From the NCBI GenBank assembly GCA_021298435.1, contig JAJTFJ010000011.1, forward strand, positions 1,936-65,935: a stretch of DNA of 64,000 nucleotides. The letters run 5' to 3'. This document shows positions 1-8,695 of the stretch, in pieces. Source of the DNA: Ilumatobacteraceae bacterium. GTDB taxonomy: Bacteria; Actinomycetota; Acidimicrobiia; Acidimicrobiales; Ilumatobacteraceae. Both the position numbers and the translations under genes were made by a program. Positions within the stretch are counted from its first letter, which is position 1; every line of letters begins with the position of its first letter. Below the pieces are notes generated by a model. That model was not told the DNA's origin, ran no database searches, and saw only the letters and a list, made by a program, of their open reading frames with translations.

Positions 1-648
1 ATCATCATCGACAAAATCAACGTCGACAAGTTCGTCGTTGCTGGCGTGGGATACAAGGAGTTGGAAAAAGGTCCAGGGCTCTTTGCTGGCTCACCGCTCC
101 CCGGCCAATTGGGCAACGTGTCTCTTGCAGGACATCGCACAACCTTTGGTGCACCGTTTGGCCGCGTCAACGAACTTGTTGAAGGCGACCGCATCGTGTT
201 GCAGACATCACGGGGCGAGTTCGTGTATCTCGTGACAGGCCCGCCCACCATTGTGCAAGCAACTGATGTCGACGTGATTCGCACTGTTGATCCTGCACGC
301 GCCATTCTCACTCTTGTCACATGCCATCCAAAGTGGACATCAGAAAATCGCATGATCATTTCAGCCGAGCTTGTGAAAGAGATTGTTCCGCAGAAGCCCA
401 CTGTGTTCGTCGCCGAAACAGATGAGCCGGAAGCTGTTCTCTCTGAAGGCTGGTTCCATGATCCATCTGCATGGCCGATGGTGATTCTGTTTGCATTCCT
501 TCTCATTGCGATTGCTGGCATCACCCGTTGGTGGGCCGGAAAGAGATGGCGCGCGGTCATTGTCTACCCCGTGGCTGCTGTTGTGTTTTTGCCAACTTTG
601 TTCGTGTTCTTTGGCTATCTCACACGATTGTTGCCCACGAATCTGTAA
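1..648 (+). CDS. Class E/D-type sortase, 5' end cut by window
   Basis: Cysteine transpeptidase that would cleave sorting signals of exported proteins and attach them to the cell surface. The reading frame is open from base 1, so the true start lies upstream; 215 residues are visible. The catalytic His sits in AGHRTT (visible residue 45), the Cys in LVTCHP (108) and the Arg in ENRM (117), which is the full sortase triad. PLPGQ-GN before the His is typical of actinobacterial class E enzymes. Two hydrophobic segments follow the catalytic domain (about residues 158-175 and 185-208), so the protein has a C-terminal membrane anchor. A second sortase lies at 58061-58573. The exact class is uncertain because the N-terminus is missing. 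Confidence 0.85.
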   Translation: MIIDKINVDKFVVAGVGYKELEKGPGLFAGSPLPGQLGNVSLAGHRTTFGAPFGRVNELVEGDRIVLQTSRGEFVYLVTGPPTIVQATDVDVIRTVDPARAILTLVTCHPKWTSENRMIISAELVKEIVPQKPTVFVAETDEPEAVLSEGWFHDPSAWPMVILFAFLLIAIAGITRWWAGKRWRAVIVYPVAAVVFLPTLFVFFGYLTRLLPTNL

Positions 649-689
649 CCGCTGGTTGAATCTCGAGGCATTCGCCTACCCTTTAGGAG

Positions 690-953
690 ATGAATAGCCC
701 TCAGCATGACCCTGTGAGAGCGCGACGCGAACGAGTCGCCCACCTCAACTTGTTGGCTAACCGCATTGGCTATCTCTTCTATGCACTCGCCATCAGCAGT
801 TTTGTGATGGCATACGCCTTCGGCTTCAAGGGACCACTCGTCACGTTCGTGATTGTGTGTCTCATTATTGGTTCCATTCTCCTCGCACCATCCATCGTGA
901 TTGGTCATGCAGTGAAGGCTGCTGAGCGCGAAGACATTGAGAACGGTCTCTAA
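690..953 (+). CDS. Small two-helix membrane protein, unknown
   Basis: An 87-residue protein with a basic N-terminus (RARRER) and two hydrophobic stretches (about residues 28-45 and 50-72), ending in a charged tail. I do not recognise a family. TACCCT at 677-682, seven bases before the ATG, could be the -10 box of a leaderless transcript; the AGGAG directly touching the ATG is too close to act as a ribosome site. The stop is 3 bases before the TetR start, so the two are probably co-transcribed. An alternative start is GTG at 714. Confidence 0.6.
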   Translation: MNSPQHDPVRARRERVAHLNLLANRIGYLFYALAISSFVMAYAFGFKGPLVTFVIVCLIIGSILLAPSIVIGHAVKAAEREDIENGL

Positions 954-956
954 GCG

Positions 957-1526
957 GTGTCCACAGATCGTCGTCGTCAAATTCTCGACGTTGCACTCAA
1001 GGCGTTCTCCACCGCCGGTTATCACGCAACATCAATGAACGGCATTGCTGATGCTCTCAACATCACAAAGCCAGTCGTGTACCAATACTTCGATTCAAAG
1101 CGCGCGCTCTATCTCGAACTGCTCAAAGACGTCGGCGAAGATCTTCTCTCGAGCGTGACTACATCCATCTCTTCTTCTGGTGAGCCACGTGTGCAAGTCG
1201 AGCAAGGCATGATCGCCTACTTCACGTGGGTCGACAAGAACCGCGATGCATTTGCTTTGTTGTTTGAAAGCTCCGCTCGTGTTGATGATGAGTTCGAAGA
1301 CATCGTGAGCGAGTTTGAAGAGGGCGCTGCTCGAGCCATCTCTCCGTTCATTGCGGTCAATGTTGCCCAGGAAGACCTCTACGCCTTCGCCATCGGCATT
1401 GTGGGCATGGCCGAGGCCGTGAGTCGACAGGTCATTAAGTCGGGCAAACCCTTCCAGCCCGAGTCTCTCGGCCGCAGCCTCGCAGTCATGGCATGGGGCG
1501 GATTGCGCTCCATCGGTCAGCATTAG
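957..1526 (+). CDS. TetR/AcrR family transcriptional regulator
   Basis: A one-component repressor type. The N-terminal helix-turn-helix domain spans residues 5-52 and contains the family pattern F-x-x-x-G-Y-x-x-T-S-M-x-x-I-A followed by VYQYFDSK. The remaining 130 residues are the ligand-binding and dimer domain, whose ligand cannot be read from sequence. At 189 residues the length is normal. The start is GTG. It follows the small membrane protein with a 3-base gap and precedes the DtxR-type gene by 9 bases, but that gene seems to have its own promoter. Confidence 0.9.
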   Translation: MSTDRRRQILDVALKAFSTAGYHATSMNGIADALNITKPVVYQYFDSKRALYLELLKDVGEDLLSSVTTSISSSGEPRVQVEQGMIAYFTWVDKNRDAFALLFESSARVDDEFEDIVSEFEEGAARAISPFIAVNVAQEDLYAFAIGIVGMAEAVSRQVIKSGKPFQPESLGRSLAVMAWGGLRSIGQH

Positions 1527-1535
1527 AATTACGCC

Positions 1536-2198
1536 ATGCCGAATCCCGGAGAGCACCACCCAGCGTTTGAGGAGTATTGCGAATGCATCTTCGAATTGCG
1601 CGAGGACAACCTCGAAGTTATTCAAGCGCGTATCGCTGACCGCCTCCGTGTGTCACGCCCTTCCGTGTCAGAAATGATCAAGCGGCTTCTCGAAGAAGGC
1701 CTCATTGTCGTGAACGACGGGCACATCACCCTCACCGACGATGGTGAAGTACTTGCACAACGTGTGGTTCGCCGTCATCGTCTTGCAGAACGTTTCATGA
1801 CCGACATCTTGGGTCTGTCGTGGGCCTTGGCACACCGTGAAGCGGGTCGTTGGGAACACGTGATGTCCGATGCCGTCGAAGACGCCATGCGTATCAAGTT
1901 GGGCAACCCCACTACTTGCCCACACGGCAATCCCATCCCTGGGTCTGGGTATGTCCCCCCTGTTGCCACGAAATTGAAGAGCCTCACCGAAGGACAGCAC
2001 TTCATCGTGTCGCGCATTCCTGAAGAACTTGAGTTTTCCCCGGGAATGCTTGAGTTTCTCGAGAAGACAAACCTCATGCCTGGCATGAGTGGTGTAATCG
2101 GCGCGACAACCGCAGCAGGCGACATGACCGTTACCGTTCATGGCACGGACATCACTGTCGAAAAGTTCGCCACCGAGCGAATCCTCGTCACTGTCTAA
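1536..2198 (+). CDS. DtxR/MntR-family metal-dependent repressor with altered metal site
   Basis: Metal-sensing repressor of 220 residues with an N-terminal winged helix (12-65), a dimer/metal domain (66-145, containing GRWEHVMSD) and a C-terminal SH3/FeoA-like domain (150-220). By my alignment to DtxR, the ancillary-site residues His79, Glu83 and His98 are kept (His81, Glu85, His100), as are Glu105 and His106 (Glu107, His108). However, Met10 is Glu13 and Cys102 is Gly104, so the primary regulatory site differs from both DtxR/IdeR and B. subtilis MntR (Asp8, Glu99). TAGAAT at 1524-1529, six bases before the ATG, suggests a leaderless mRNA. A plausible target is the operator at 41210-41254. Whether it senses Fe or Mn is open. 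Confidence 0.9.
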   Translation: MPNPGEHHPAFEEYCECIFELREDNLEVIQARIADRLRVSRPSVSEMIKRLLEEGLIVVNDGHITLTDDGEVLAQRVVRRHRLAERFMTDILGLSWALAHREAGRWEHVMSDAVEDAMRIKLGNPTTCPHGNPIPGSGYVPPVATKLKSLTEGQHFIVSRIPEELEFSPGMLEFLEKTNLMPGMSGVIGATTAAGDMTVTVHGTDITVEKFATERILVTV

Positions 2199-2224
2199 CT
2201 CTCACAACACATCGGAGCCCCACG

Positions 2225-2647
2225 ATGAAGAACTCAGCCCGCCTTCTGACAATTGGTCTTCTTGCTGTTTCCGTGAGCTCATGCTCGACGCAGATTCTCA
2301 CCACAACCACCACGCTTCCTGGCGTCACCACAACGTCAACGATTCCCGTTCCATCAGGTACGTCGCTCGAACTTTTAGAGCAACTGGGCACTGCTATTCA
2401 GGGACTTGGCCAAGCAATTGTCGACAAAGACAGCGCGACGAAGAATCGCGCGGTGGCTGAAACAAATGCGATCTGGAAGGTGCTGGAGCCACAGCTTCAA
2501 GAATCCGGCGTTGACCTTGTGGAAGATGTCAGCAAGATTGTGAACTTCGTGAACGTTTCTGTGAAGCGCACTCGCCCCGCTGACGCCGACAAAGCCGTGC
2601 GGTACCTCGCGCTGATCATGGAATCAGCCCCCACACTTCTGTCCTAG
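2225..2647 (+). CDS. Putative lipoprotein, unknown function
   Basis: A 140-residue exported protein. Residues 1-20 form a lipoprotein signal peptide with lipobox VSSC (Cys20). A threonine/proline-rich linker follows (about 25-44, runs of T), then a helical globular part rich in Leu, Val and Asp. I do not recognise a domain. GGAG about seven bases before the ATG is a usable ribosome site. It sits between the DtxR-type gene and a second lipoprotein. Lgt and Lnt homologues elsewhere in the window would process it. Confidence 0.7.
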   Translation: MKNSARLLTIGLLAVSVSSCSTQILTTTTTLPGVTTTSTIPVPSGTSLELLEQLGTAIQGLGQAIVDKDSATKNRAVAETNAIWKVLEPQLQESGVDLVEDVSKIVNFVNVSVKRTRPADADKAVRYLALIMESAPTLLS

Positions 2648-2670
2648 TTCCCGCCTGCAATACTTCAGCG

Positions 2671-3003
2671 ATGAAGAAGTTTGTGGTTCGAGTGGCTCTC
2701 TCTGGAGCAATCATTTTGTTTGCTGGGTGCGGAAGTTCTGCAAGCACCGTCTCGGAAACCATTGTCCCAGAAGCCGATGCAGGTTTCTACAGTTCTGAAT
2801 ACCCCACAGAGGTTCAAACAACTTTTGTCAACAGTTGTGTCGCTAACGGCGGAGACACCACAACGTGCCAATGCGTCTTTGATTACATCGCCGATCAGGT
2901 TTCATTCGAACGATTCACTGCGATCGAAACTGAGATCAGAGATGGCGCTGGTGCTGAGGAATTCCCCATCTTCAGTAACGCTTATGAAAGCTGTGCTGAA
3001 TAA
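2671..3003 (+). CDS. Putative small Cys-containing lipoprotein
   Basis: A 110-residue protein with a lipoprotein signal peptide (lipobox FAGC, Cys20). The mature part carries three cysteines around an F-x-x-S-C...TTCQCVFDYI pattern (residues 50-72) and a late Cys near the C-terminus (AYESCAE), so two disulfides are possible. Similar short CxC-bearing exported domains occur in many bacteria without known function. It converges on helD with only five bases between the stop codons. Confidence 0.65.
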   Translation: MKKFVVRVALSGAIILFAGCGSSASTVSETIVPEADAGFYSSEYPTEVQTTFVNSCVANGGDTTTCQCVFDYIADQVSFERFTAIETEIRDGAGAEEFPIFSNAYESCAE

Positions 3004-3008
3004 CCGAG

Positions 3009-5123
3009 TTACAGCATTGCGTTCGGCAATGGCTGCTGGTGCACGATTGACAAACTGCGTGTTGAGCGCGTGAGCGTCACATACAGCAAACGCAAACCTT
3101 GCGGGTCTTCTGCGACAACTGCTGCAGGCTCCACCACAATCACATCGTCAAGTTCTAAGCCTTTTGCCATGGTCGCTGGAACGATGGACAAGTCTTGATC
3201 TAATCCCGCAGCACGTGCCAGACCGTGCTTGATACCAGCTGTGTTCAAAGCGTTAGAGATTTCCTCAATTGAGTCCTCCGCGCAAATGATCGCTGCACGA
3301 CCGCCACCACGAGCGGTGACGTCAGCAGCGCATGCGACAACAGCGTCAACAAGCGATGCCCCGGCTGCAACAGGAATGATTGCGGGGCCTTCATCACCTT
3401 CACGCACACTGCGTGGTGCACGCAATCCGGGTGTTGCCGCCAACATCACTTTGTCGGCAAGTTCCATGATCTGTGCGGGGATGCGATAGCCAACAGAAAG
3501 ACCAACAACGCGGGGGTCTTTCTTTGTCGGAAGATGTTCCAACACATCGTTCCAGTCATTGGCAGCCAATGGCCCCGTTGCTTGAGCGATATCGCCCACC
3601 ACAGTCATCGAACCACTGAGTGAGCGACGCGTGACCATACGCAATTGCATAGGCGTGAGGTCTTGCACTTCGTCCACCACGATGTGGCCATAGGTGCGAA
3701 TCTCATCAGCATCATCAATCTTGCCGTTCCGGCGAGGCTTTGGCCCTAACAAGTGACGGGCCTCATCGAGCAATGCAGCATCAGCAGTTGTCCAACGAAC
3801 ATCGGCGACTGATTCTGAACGTTCGCGATGCAACAAGAGATATTCAGATTCAGGAAGAATGCCCTGAGCCGCAAGCTTGAGAAGAGCTTTAGAACCAAAC
3901 AAATCATGCAGTAATTGCGTGGGTGTCAACAACGGCCACATGCGCTCGAACACAGCGCGCATTTCTGGCAGTTCGCGCAATGATTCGCGTACGTCTTCTG
4001 CTTCCGCGCCACTGCGAACGGTGGCAGCCATTGCCGACCACACTTCGTTCTCGACGAAACGACGCCCTGCGTTATGGCGATGGAAACGACGACGCGCAGC
4101 CTTCACAATGTTGACCGACTCTTCAACGCGCAATCGTGCGTATCCGGTGCCGTAGGGAAGCACCACGTCTTCACGCAATGGACGCTCACGATCAGTAATT
4201 GCTTTGTCGATGACGCGAGCAATCTTCTTTTGGCCCTTCACACGTGCAATATCTGATGATTCACGACCACCGAAAGTTGCATCGGGAATGAGGTCCGCCA
4301 AGATCACTTGCTCGACACCAGCTTCGCCCAAGGAAGGCAACACGCGTTCGATGTAACGAAGGAAAATGCGGTTTGGGCCAATGACCAACACGCCTTGATC
4401 TTCAAGGGGGAAACGATGTGTGTACAGCAAGTACGCGGCGCGGTGTAGCGCAACAACTGTCTTGCCCGTACCCGGACCACCCTGTACCACTAATACTCCA
4501 CCTTGCGGTGAACGAATGATCTCGTCTTGTTCAGACTGAATAGTCGCAACGATGTCGCCGAGTTGACCAGTACGGCTCTTGCCCAGTGCAGTGAGCAATG
4601 TGCTGTATCCGCGCAAACCTTGACGAGGATCTTCGCCGCCTAAGCCTTCATCGTGACCAATACCAAGATGACCTTCACCAAAGAGTTCGTCTTCCAACGC
4701 CAAGAGACGTGCGGACTCAACAACGAAGTGACGACGACGCAACAAGCCCATGGGCTCGCGACCTGTCGCGCGATAGAACGGCTCTGCAACAGGTGCACGC
4801 CAGTCGACAACAACTGGTTCACGATTTGCATCTGCAACAGCAAGACGTCCGATGTGGAACGCTTCAATCTCGTCACCTTCATCTGCTGTGCGATCAATAC
4901 GACCAAAAACTAAAGCTGCATCACCGAGCTCTAATTGCTCAAGACGGTGCACCAGGTTTTCGTCAAATACGTTGCGCTCAAGCCGCGCTTGAAATGTGCC
5001 ACCAGGACCTGACGACGTGAGCTCACGGATTTTCATCGCTCCGGTTTTGCTGGCTTCGAGACATTCATAGGCGAAAACGATGTAGGCCTGCTCTTCTGCC
5101 ATCTCGGGATGCTGTTGGGTCAT
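3009..5123 (-). CDS. helD: HelD-like UvrD/Rep superfamily ATPase
   Basis: Superfamily 1 motor ATPase of the HelD group. Characterised members bind RNA polymerase, push into its channels and release it from stalled complexes; some actinobacterial forms protect against rifampicin. Visible motifs include Walker A GGPGTGKT (residues 218-225 counted from the upstream TTG), DEVQD (Walker B), VVGDIAQ (motif III) and LYVTLTRS (motif VI). An N-terminal region of about 200 residues precedes the first helicase motif, as expected for HelD and not for UvrD. The length of 704-707 is close to the mycobacterial protein. The start is ATG 5123 or in-frame TTG 5132. No operon partner is seen. Confidence 0.9.
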   Translation of the reverse strand: MTQQHPEMAEEQAYIVFAYECLEASKTGAMKIRELTSSGPGGTFQARLERNVFDENLVHRLEQLELGDAALVFGRIDRTADEGDEIEAFHIGRLAVADANREPVVVDWRAPVAEPFYRATGREPMGLLRRRHFVVESARLLALEDELFGEGHLGIGHDEGLGGEDPRQGLRGYSTLLTALGKSRTGQLGDIVATIQSEQDEIIRSPQGGVLVVQGGPGTGKTVVALHRAAYLLYTHRFPLEDQGVLVIGPNRIFLRYIERVLPSLGEAGVEQVILADLIPDATFGGRESSDIARVKGQKKIARVIDKAITDRERPLREDVVLPYGTGYARLRVEESVNIVKAARRRFHRHNAGRRFVENEVWSAMAATVRSGAEAEDVRESLRELPEMRAVFERMWPLLTPTQLLHDLFGSKALLKLAAQGILPESEYLLLHRERSESVADVRWTTADAALLDEARHLLGPKPRRNGKIDDADEIRTYGHIVVDEVQDLTPMQLRMVTRRSLSGSMTVVGDIAQATGPLAANDWNDVLEHLPTKKDPRVVGLSVGYRIPAQIMELADKVMLAATPGLRAPRSVREGDEGPAIIPVAAGASLVDAVVACAADVTARGGGRAAIICAEDSIEEISNALNTAGIKHGLARAAGLDQDLSIVPATMAKGLELDDVIVVEPAAVVAEDPQGLRLLYVTLTRSTRSLSIVHQQPLPNAML

Positions 5124-5282
5124 GGACGCCAATCGCTTTCGCTAAAAACCACCCGTTTTCGGGGTCTAGACATGCTATCGGCGTACACATCTCCCACACG
5201 CGGGACACCCGACTGCACATTCATCCCAATGTTCGGCACAATCCCCGCCCGCACTACAGGCCAACAACACAGGAGATTCACC

Positions 5283-6086
5283 ATGAAACCAACCCATTCC
5301 CGAGCCTTTCCATTCCTCGTTTCCTTTGCCGCATTTTTTGTGGTGATTCCTCTTCACCACTCACCCACCGTCTGGGCGCAGGGTTCTGGCTCTGGCAGTA
5401 CAAACGGTGATGCCATCGAAGCTCAAGTTCGTTTTGATGCGCCACCGAAAAGTGACGGGTGCGTGTGGGAAACAGTCAGTGGTATTGATCCACTCACTGT
5501 GCAAAACAGTGACGCCACAACCACACAAGAGACCCTGTTCTACAAAGCATGCGGCAACAAGATTGTGGGATACCAATGGATTCGCACCGATGCACCCACA
5601 CGAGTTGCAGAAACGGCTGCAAGCAAAGTCTCACGACTCGTCCCCACATTGTTGATGCGTACATCACCACCAGCGAATCGCATGGTCGTCGGTGTTGGTA
5701 CGTGGTTTTGGGTTCCCAAACTTGTGTGGAAGCCCATCAGTGTCACCGCATGGATACAGACTCCGGGTGGCCCTGTATCTGTGACGACCACTGCAACACC
5801 AAACACATTGCTCTATTCCCCGGGCAATGGATCAGCACCCGCATCGTGCACCGGGCCTGGTCGTGAATGGACACCATCAGTGGGTGACTCAGCATCAACA
5901 CCATGCATGTACACCTACCGATCGGCATCGCATACACAATCAGTGCGGACGTACAACACGAAAATGTCAATCAGATGGAAGGTGACATGGCGTTCCAGCC
6001 TCGGTCTTCGTGGCTCTCTCCCCAGCATCACCACCGGATTACCCATGAAAGTTCGTGTTCTTGAGCTGCAAGCGTTGTCTCGATGA
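5283..6086 (+). CDS. Secreted tryptophan-rich protein, unknown
   Basis: A 267-residue exported protein. The ATG at 5283 is chosen because AGGAG lies seven bases upstream and it begins a clear signal peptide (residues 1-33, cleavage near VWA-QG); the open frame extends upstream only as a shadow of the helD start. The mature part has a pattern I associate with a family of actinobacterial secreted proteins: GVGTWFWV, CTGPGREW, CMYTYRSAS and a C-terminal beta-rich stretch ending VRVLELQAL. Some relatives are labelled ATP/GTP-binding without good basis. No catalytic motif is visible. Four cysteines could pair. Confidence 0.65.
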   Translation: MKPTHSRAFPFLVSFAAFFVVIPLHHSPTVWAQGSGSGSTNGDAIEAQVRFDAPPKSDGCVWETVSGIDPLTVQNSDATTTQETLFYKACGNKIVGYQWIRTDAPTRVAETAASKVSRLVPTLLMRTSPPANRMVVGVGTWFWVPKLVWKPISVTAWIQTPGGPVSVTTTATPNTLLYSPGNGSAPASCTGPGREWTPSVGDSASTPCMYTYRSASHTQSVRTYNTKMSIRWKVTWRSSLGLRGSLPSITTGLPMKVRVLELQALSR

Positions 6087-6131
6087 CCACGTAACCAATT
6101 AGCCTTGCAACGTACTTCTGAAAGGCCCCTC

Positions 6132-6698
6132 ATGAACGACGATAAGGACCGCTTCCTCCTCGACCGCCGCTACACAGCAGCAATCGAGAATCTCGAGGAC
6201 TCCACCATCGCCACACTTGCTTCCGCTTTGGAGGGTGAACTCAAAGATGCCTTCGCTCGTCTTGTGGGACTCTCCGACGGTGCATTCGAAGATCAAGCAT
6301 CACTGGGCGCACAAATTCGTGATGGCATCGCTAAGCGTCGCGTTGCTCATGACAGTGGCGTCATCCTTGCTGAACCATGCACACAGTGGTCGATTGAACA
6401 GTTGGGTGATTCTTCTGAAGACCCCACTCTTGAAGAATTGAATGATCTTCTTCCAAAAGCAATTGAGAAGTTTGGCCTCGATGCCGTTCACCTCATGGTG
6501 ATCCAGTACTCACGTTCACTCAAGGGTTTCCGTCAACTTGTTGCCGCTGACGAGCGCTTCGCAGTGCAATCAGCTGTTGCCAACATGGGCGTGCTTGAAA
6601 AGGACGAAGCGGAACAGGCTGCAAAGCGCGAAGCACGCAAGGCTCGTAAAGCAGCAGAGGCTGAAAAGAAGGCCAAACAGCAAGGAAAGCGTCGCTAA
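6132..6698 (+). CDS. Conserved hypothetical protein with Lys/Ala-rich tail
   Basis: A 188-residue soluble protein that is mostly helical, with an acidic N-terminus (MNDDKDRF) and a highly basic C-terminal tail of alternating Lys, Arg and Ala (residues 160-188), similar in style to nucleic-acid-binding tails. I do not recognise the core. The ATG at 6132 has GAAAGG upstream; an in-frame TTG at 6105 is less likely. It converges on the phosphofructokinase gene with a 30-base gap that holds no obvious hairpin. Confidence 0.65.
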   Translation: MNDDKDRFLLDRRYTAAIENLEDSTIATLASALEGELKDAFARLVGLSDGAFEDQASLGAQIRDGIAKRRVAHDSGVILAEPCTQWSIEQLGDSSEDPTLEELNDLLPKAIEKFGLDAVHLMVIQYSRSLKGFRQLVAADERFAVQSAVANMGVLEKDEAEQAAKREARKARKAAEAEKKAKQQGKRR

Positions 6699-6728
6699 GA
6701 CTCTTCCCTGGTGGCTGCTCGCAAGCAG

Positions 6729-7763
6729 TTAGCCAAAGAACACGGTGGCAACATCGTCGTACAGCGACAAGTCGACGTGGCGAGTTTTGCCCACCACCTC
6801 GGACAGCGGCACGTGGACAATCTGCTCGTTTCGCACACCCACCATGGTGCTGCTTTCGCCAGCGTGCAGTGCTTCAACAGCTGCAATACCCAAACGTGTT
6901 GACAACACACGATCAAAAGCATTCGGCGTTCCGCCGCGTTGCACATGACCAATCTGCACCACTCGAGTTTCAAAGCCAGTGCGCTCTTCGATTGCGTGAG
7001 CAACTTCCACACTGATGCCACCGAGCCGTGGTCGGCCAAACGGATCCAGGTCGTAGCGAGGCTCGGGCATTGTGCCCTCTTTCGGCATCGCACCTTCGGC
7101 CACAACAACAATGGATGCATACCGACCACGTGAATGCTTTCGCTTCACTTCATTGGCGATGTCGTCGATGTCGAAAGGGCGTTCGGGAATGAGAATTGCA
7201 GTGGCGCCACCAGCAATACCGGCATACGTTGCGATCCACCCAGTGTCACGTCCCATGACTTCCACCACCATGACGCGGTCATGGCTTTCTGCGGTGGTGT
7301 GCAAACGATCAATTGCATCTGTTGCAATTTGAACTGCAGTATGGAAACCGAAACACACGTCTGTTTCAGCAATGTCATTGTCAATTGTTTTTGGAACACC
7401 AACGATCGGGATGCCAACGTCTTGGTTCAAGTGTGATGCGACCCACAATGAACCATTGCCACCAATGACAATCAATGCATCAACGCCCATGTCGGCGAGA
7501 TTTTGTTTGACCTGCTCGGGACCATCGGGCAAGTCGTACGGACTACCGCGCCGTGTACCAAGAATCGTGCCGCCACGAGGCAAGATGCCCGCGAGTCGAG
7601 CAACTGTCAGTTCGGTGGAGCGTTTCTCAAGCACGCCATCCCACGCATCAAGGAATCCAACAACGGAATCGCCGAAATCATTAATTGCTTTGCGAGTCAC
7701 CGCACGAATCACAGCGTTTAGACCTGGACAGTCTCCGCCACCGGTCAGTACGCCAATTCTCAT
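6729..7763 (-). CDS. pfkA: 6-phosphofructokinase, group III (ATP or PPi)
   Basis: Phosphorylates fructose 6-phosphate in glycolysis. It is 344 residues long. The nucleotide loop GGGDCPG is at 8-14, GTRRGSP at 69-75, GGNGS at 101-105, catalytic PKTIDND at 124-130 and MGRDTGW near 170. Classic ATP enzymes have Gly at E. coli positions 104 and 124; PPi enzymes have Asp104 and Lys124. Here Gly104 is combined with Lys at the 124-equivalent, the mixed signature of actinobacterial group III enzymes, so the phosphoryl donor cannot be fixed from sequence. TAGTCT six bases before the ATG suggests a leaderless transcript. Confidence 0.93.
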   Translation of the reverse strand: MRIGVLTGGGDCPGLNAVIRAVTRKAINDFGDSVVGFLDAWDGVLEKRSTELTVARLAGILPRGGTILGTRRGSPYDLPDGPEQVKQNLADMGVDALIVIGGNGSLWVASHLNQDVGIPIVGVPKTIDNDIAETDVCFGFHTAVQIATDAIDRLHTTAESHDRVMVVEVMGRDTGWIATYAGIAGGATAILIPERPFDIDDIANEVKRKHSRGRYASIVVVAEGAMPKEGTMPEPRYDLDPFGRPRLGGISVEVAHAIEERTGFETRVVQIGHVQRGGTPNAFDRVLSTRLGIAAVEALHAGESSTMVGVRNEQIVHVPLSEVVGKTRHVDLSLYDDVATVFFG

Positions 7764-7829
7764 ATGGCGAGACTAACGAGACAACCGAGGGTGAGTGCAC
7801 CGCACACCCCTCAGGGACATGTGTTTGAC

Positions 7830-8657
7830 CTAACGGAAACTCAGCGAATCGTTCACGGTGATGGTGCCGGGCTGAATGATGCGCGCATACACACCAAGGT
7901 TCTGATTCAGATCACGCACGATATGGCGCAAGATGGAACGATCTGGAGGAATCTCTGAGTTGATCTCGCGTGTCACCATGATGCAGCGCGGGCATGGATC
8001 CAAAAACTCAACAACTGCTGAGCCAATTGATGCGGTTCGACCCTTCCACGAGAACTCAGGATGACCTGCTTCTGCCCCGTCAATCACAATGCTCGGCCGA
8101 AAACGACGGATATCAATCACCGACTCTGGCAATGCAGTCTTCAATGCCTCCAGCGCAGATGATGTCATCACCAAAAGCGGCCAACAGTCGTAATGAGTAC
8201 CCGGAGGTGATTCAAACTCAACGACTTCAGGTGGGAACACACTGAAGTCGGGCAATGGTTCATCGGCTTCTCTGCCAAAGATGTTGCGCAACTCTTCCAC
8301 CATGTCTTCAGAATCAGCAGGGCCACGACGAAAGTGCTCATGATTTCCGTCAGCAGGAAGTGATTCCAACGCAACGGATTCTCCTAATGCTTCAGACAAC
8401 ACTGCATTCACTTGCGCATCGGCTGAAGACACCACTGCACCATTCGGCAATGTGATCAACACGGCATCGCCATCACGCGCAGCAGAGAGCTTCATCAGAT
8501 TGCCGATCTTCTTGCCACCGCGAATACCGCCCCGTTCTAAGTCACGAACCGCCCAATGACGATCGCCAACAATGCCGAGGCTGGTGAGTTCAATGGAATC
8601 AACGGTTCCGCCCACCATGGACTTCACCGGATACGACCACAACTGTGAAACATGCAT
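7830..8657 (-). CDS. MOSC-domain protein (MOCO sulfurase C-terminal-like)
   Basis: A 275-residue protein with the N-terminal beta-barrel domain (begins LWSYPVKSM) and the C-terminal MOSC domain. The conserved cysteine is in DPCPRC around residue 220, and RFRPSIVI precedes it. Family members move sulfur or bind molybdenum cofactor, for example mARC-like reductases; no extra ferredoxin domain is present here. ATG 8657 is chosen; GTG 8663 is in frame two codons upstream. It lies between nfuA and pfkA on the same strand, and the pfkA promoter region is just downstream. Confidence 0.85.
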   Translation of the reverse strand: MHVSQLWSYPVKSMVGGTVDSIELTSLGIVGDRHWAVRDLERGGIRGGKKIGNLMKLSAARDGDAVLITLPNGAVVSSADAQVNAVLSEALGESVALESLPADGNHEHFRRGPADSEDMVEELRNIFGREADEPLPDFSVFPPEVVEFESPPGTHYDCWPLLVMTSSALEALKTALPESVIDIRRFRPSIVIDGAEAGHPEFSWKGRTASIGSAVVEFLDPCPRCIMVTREINSEIPPDRSILRHIVRDLNQNLGVYARIIQPGTITVNDSLSFR

Positions 8658-8695
8658 CTGCACAGCCTGTCATGCGCGCACGCGCAGTTGGGAAC

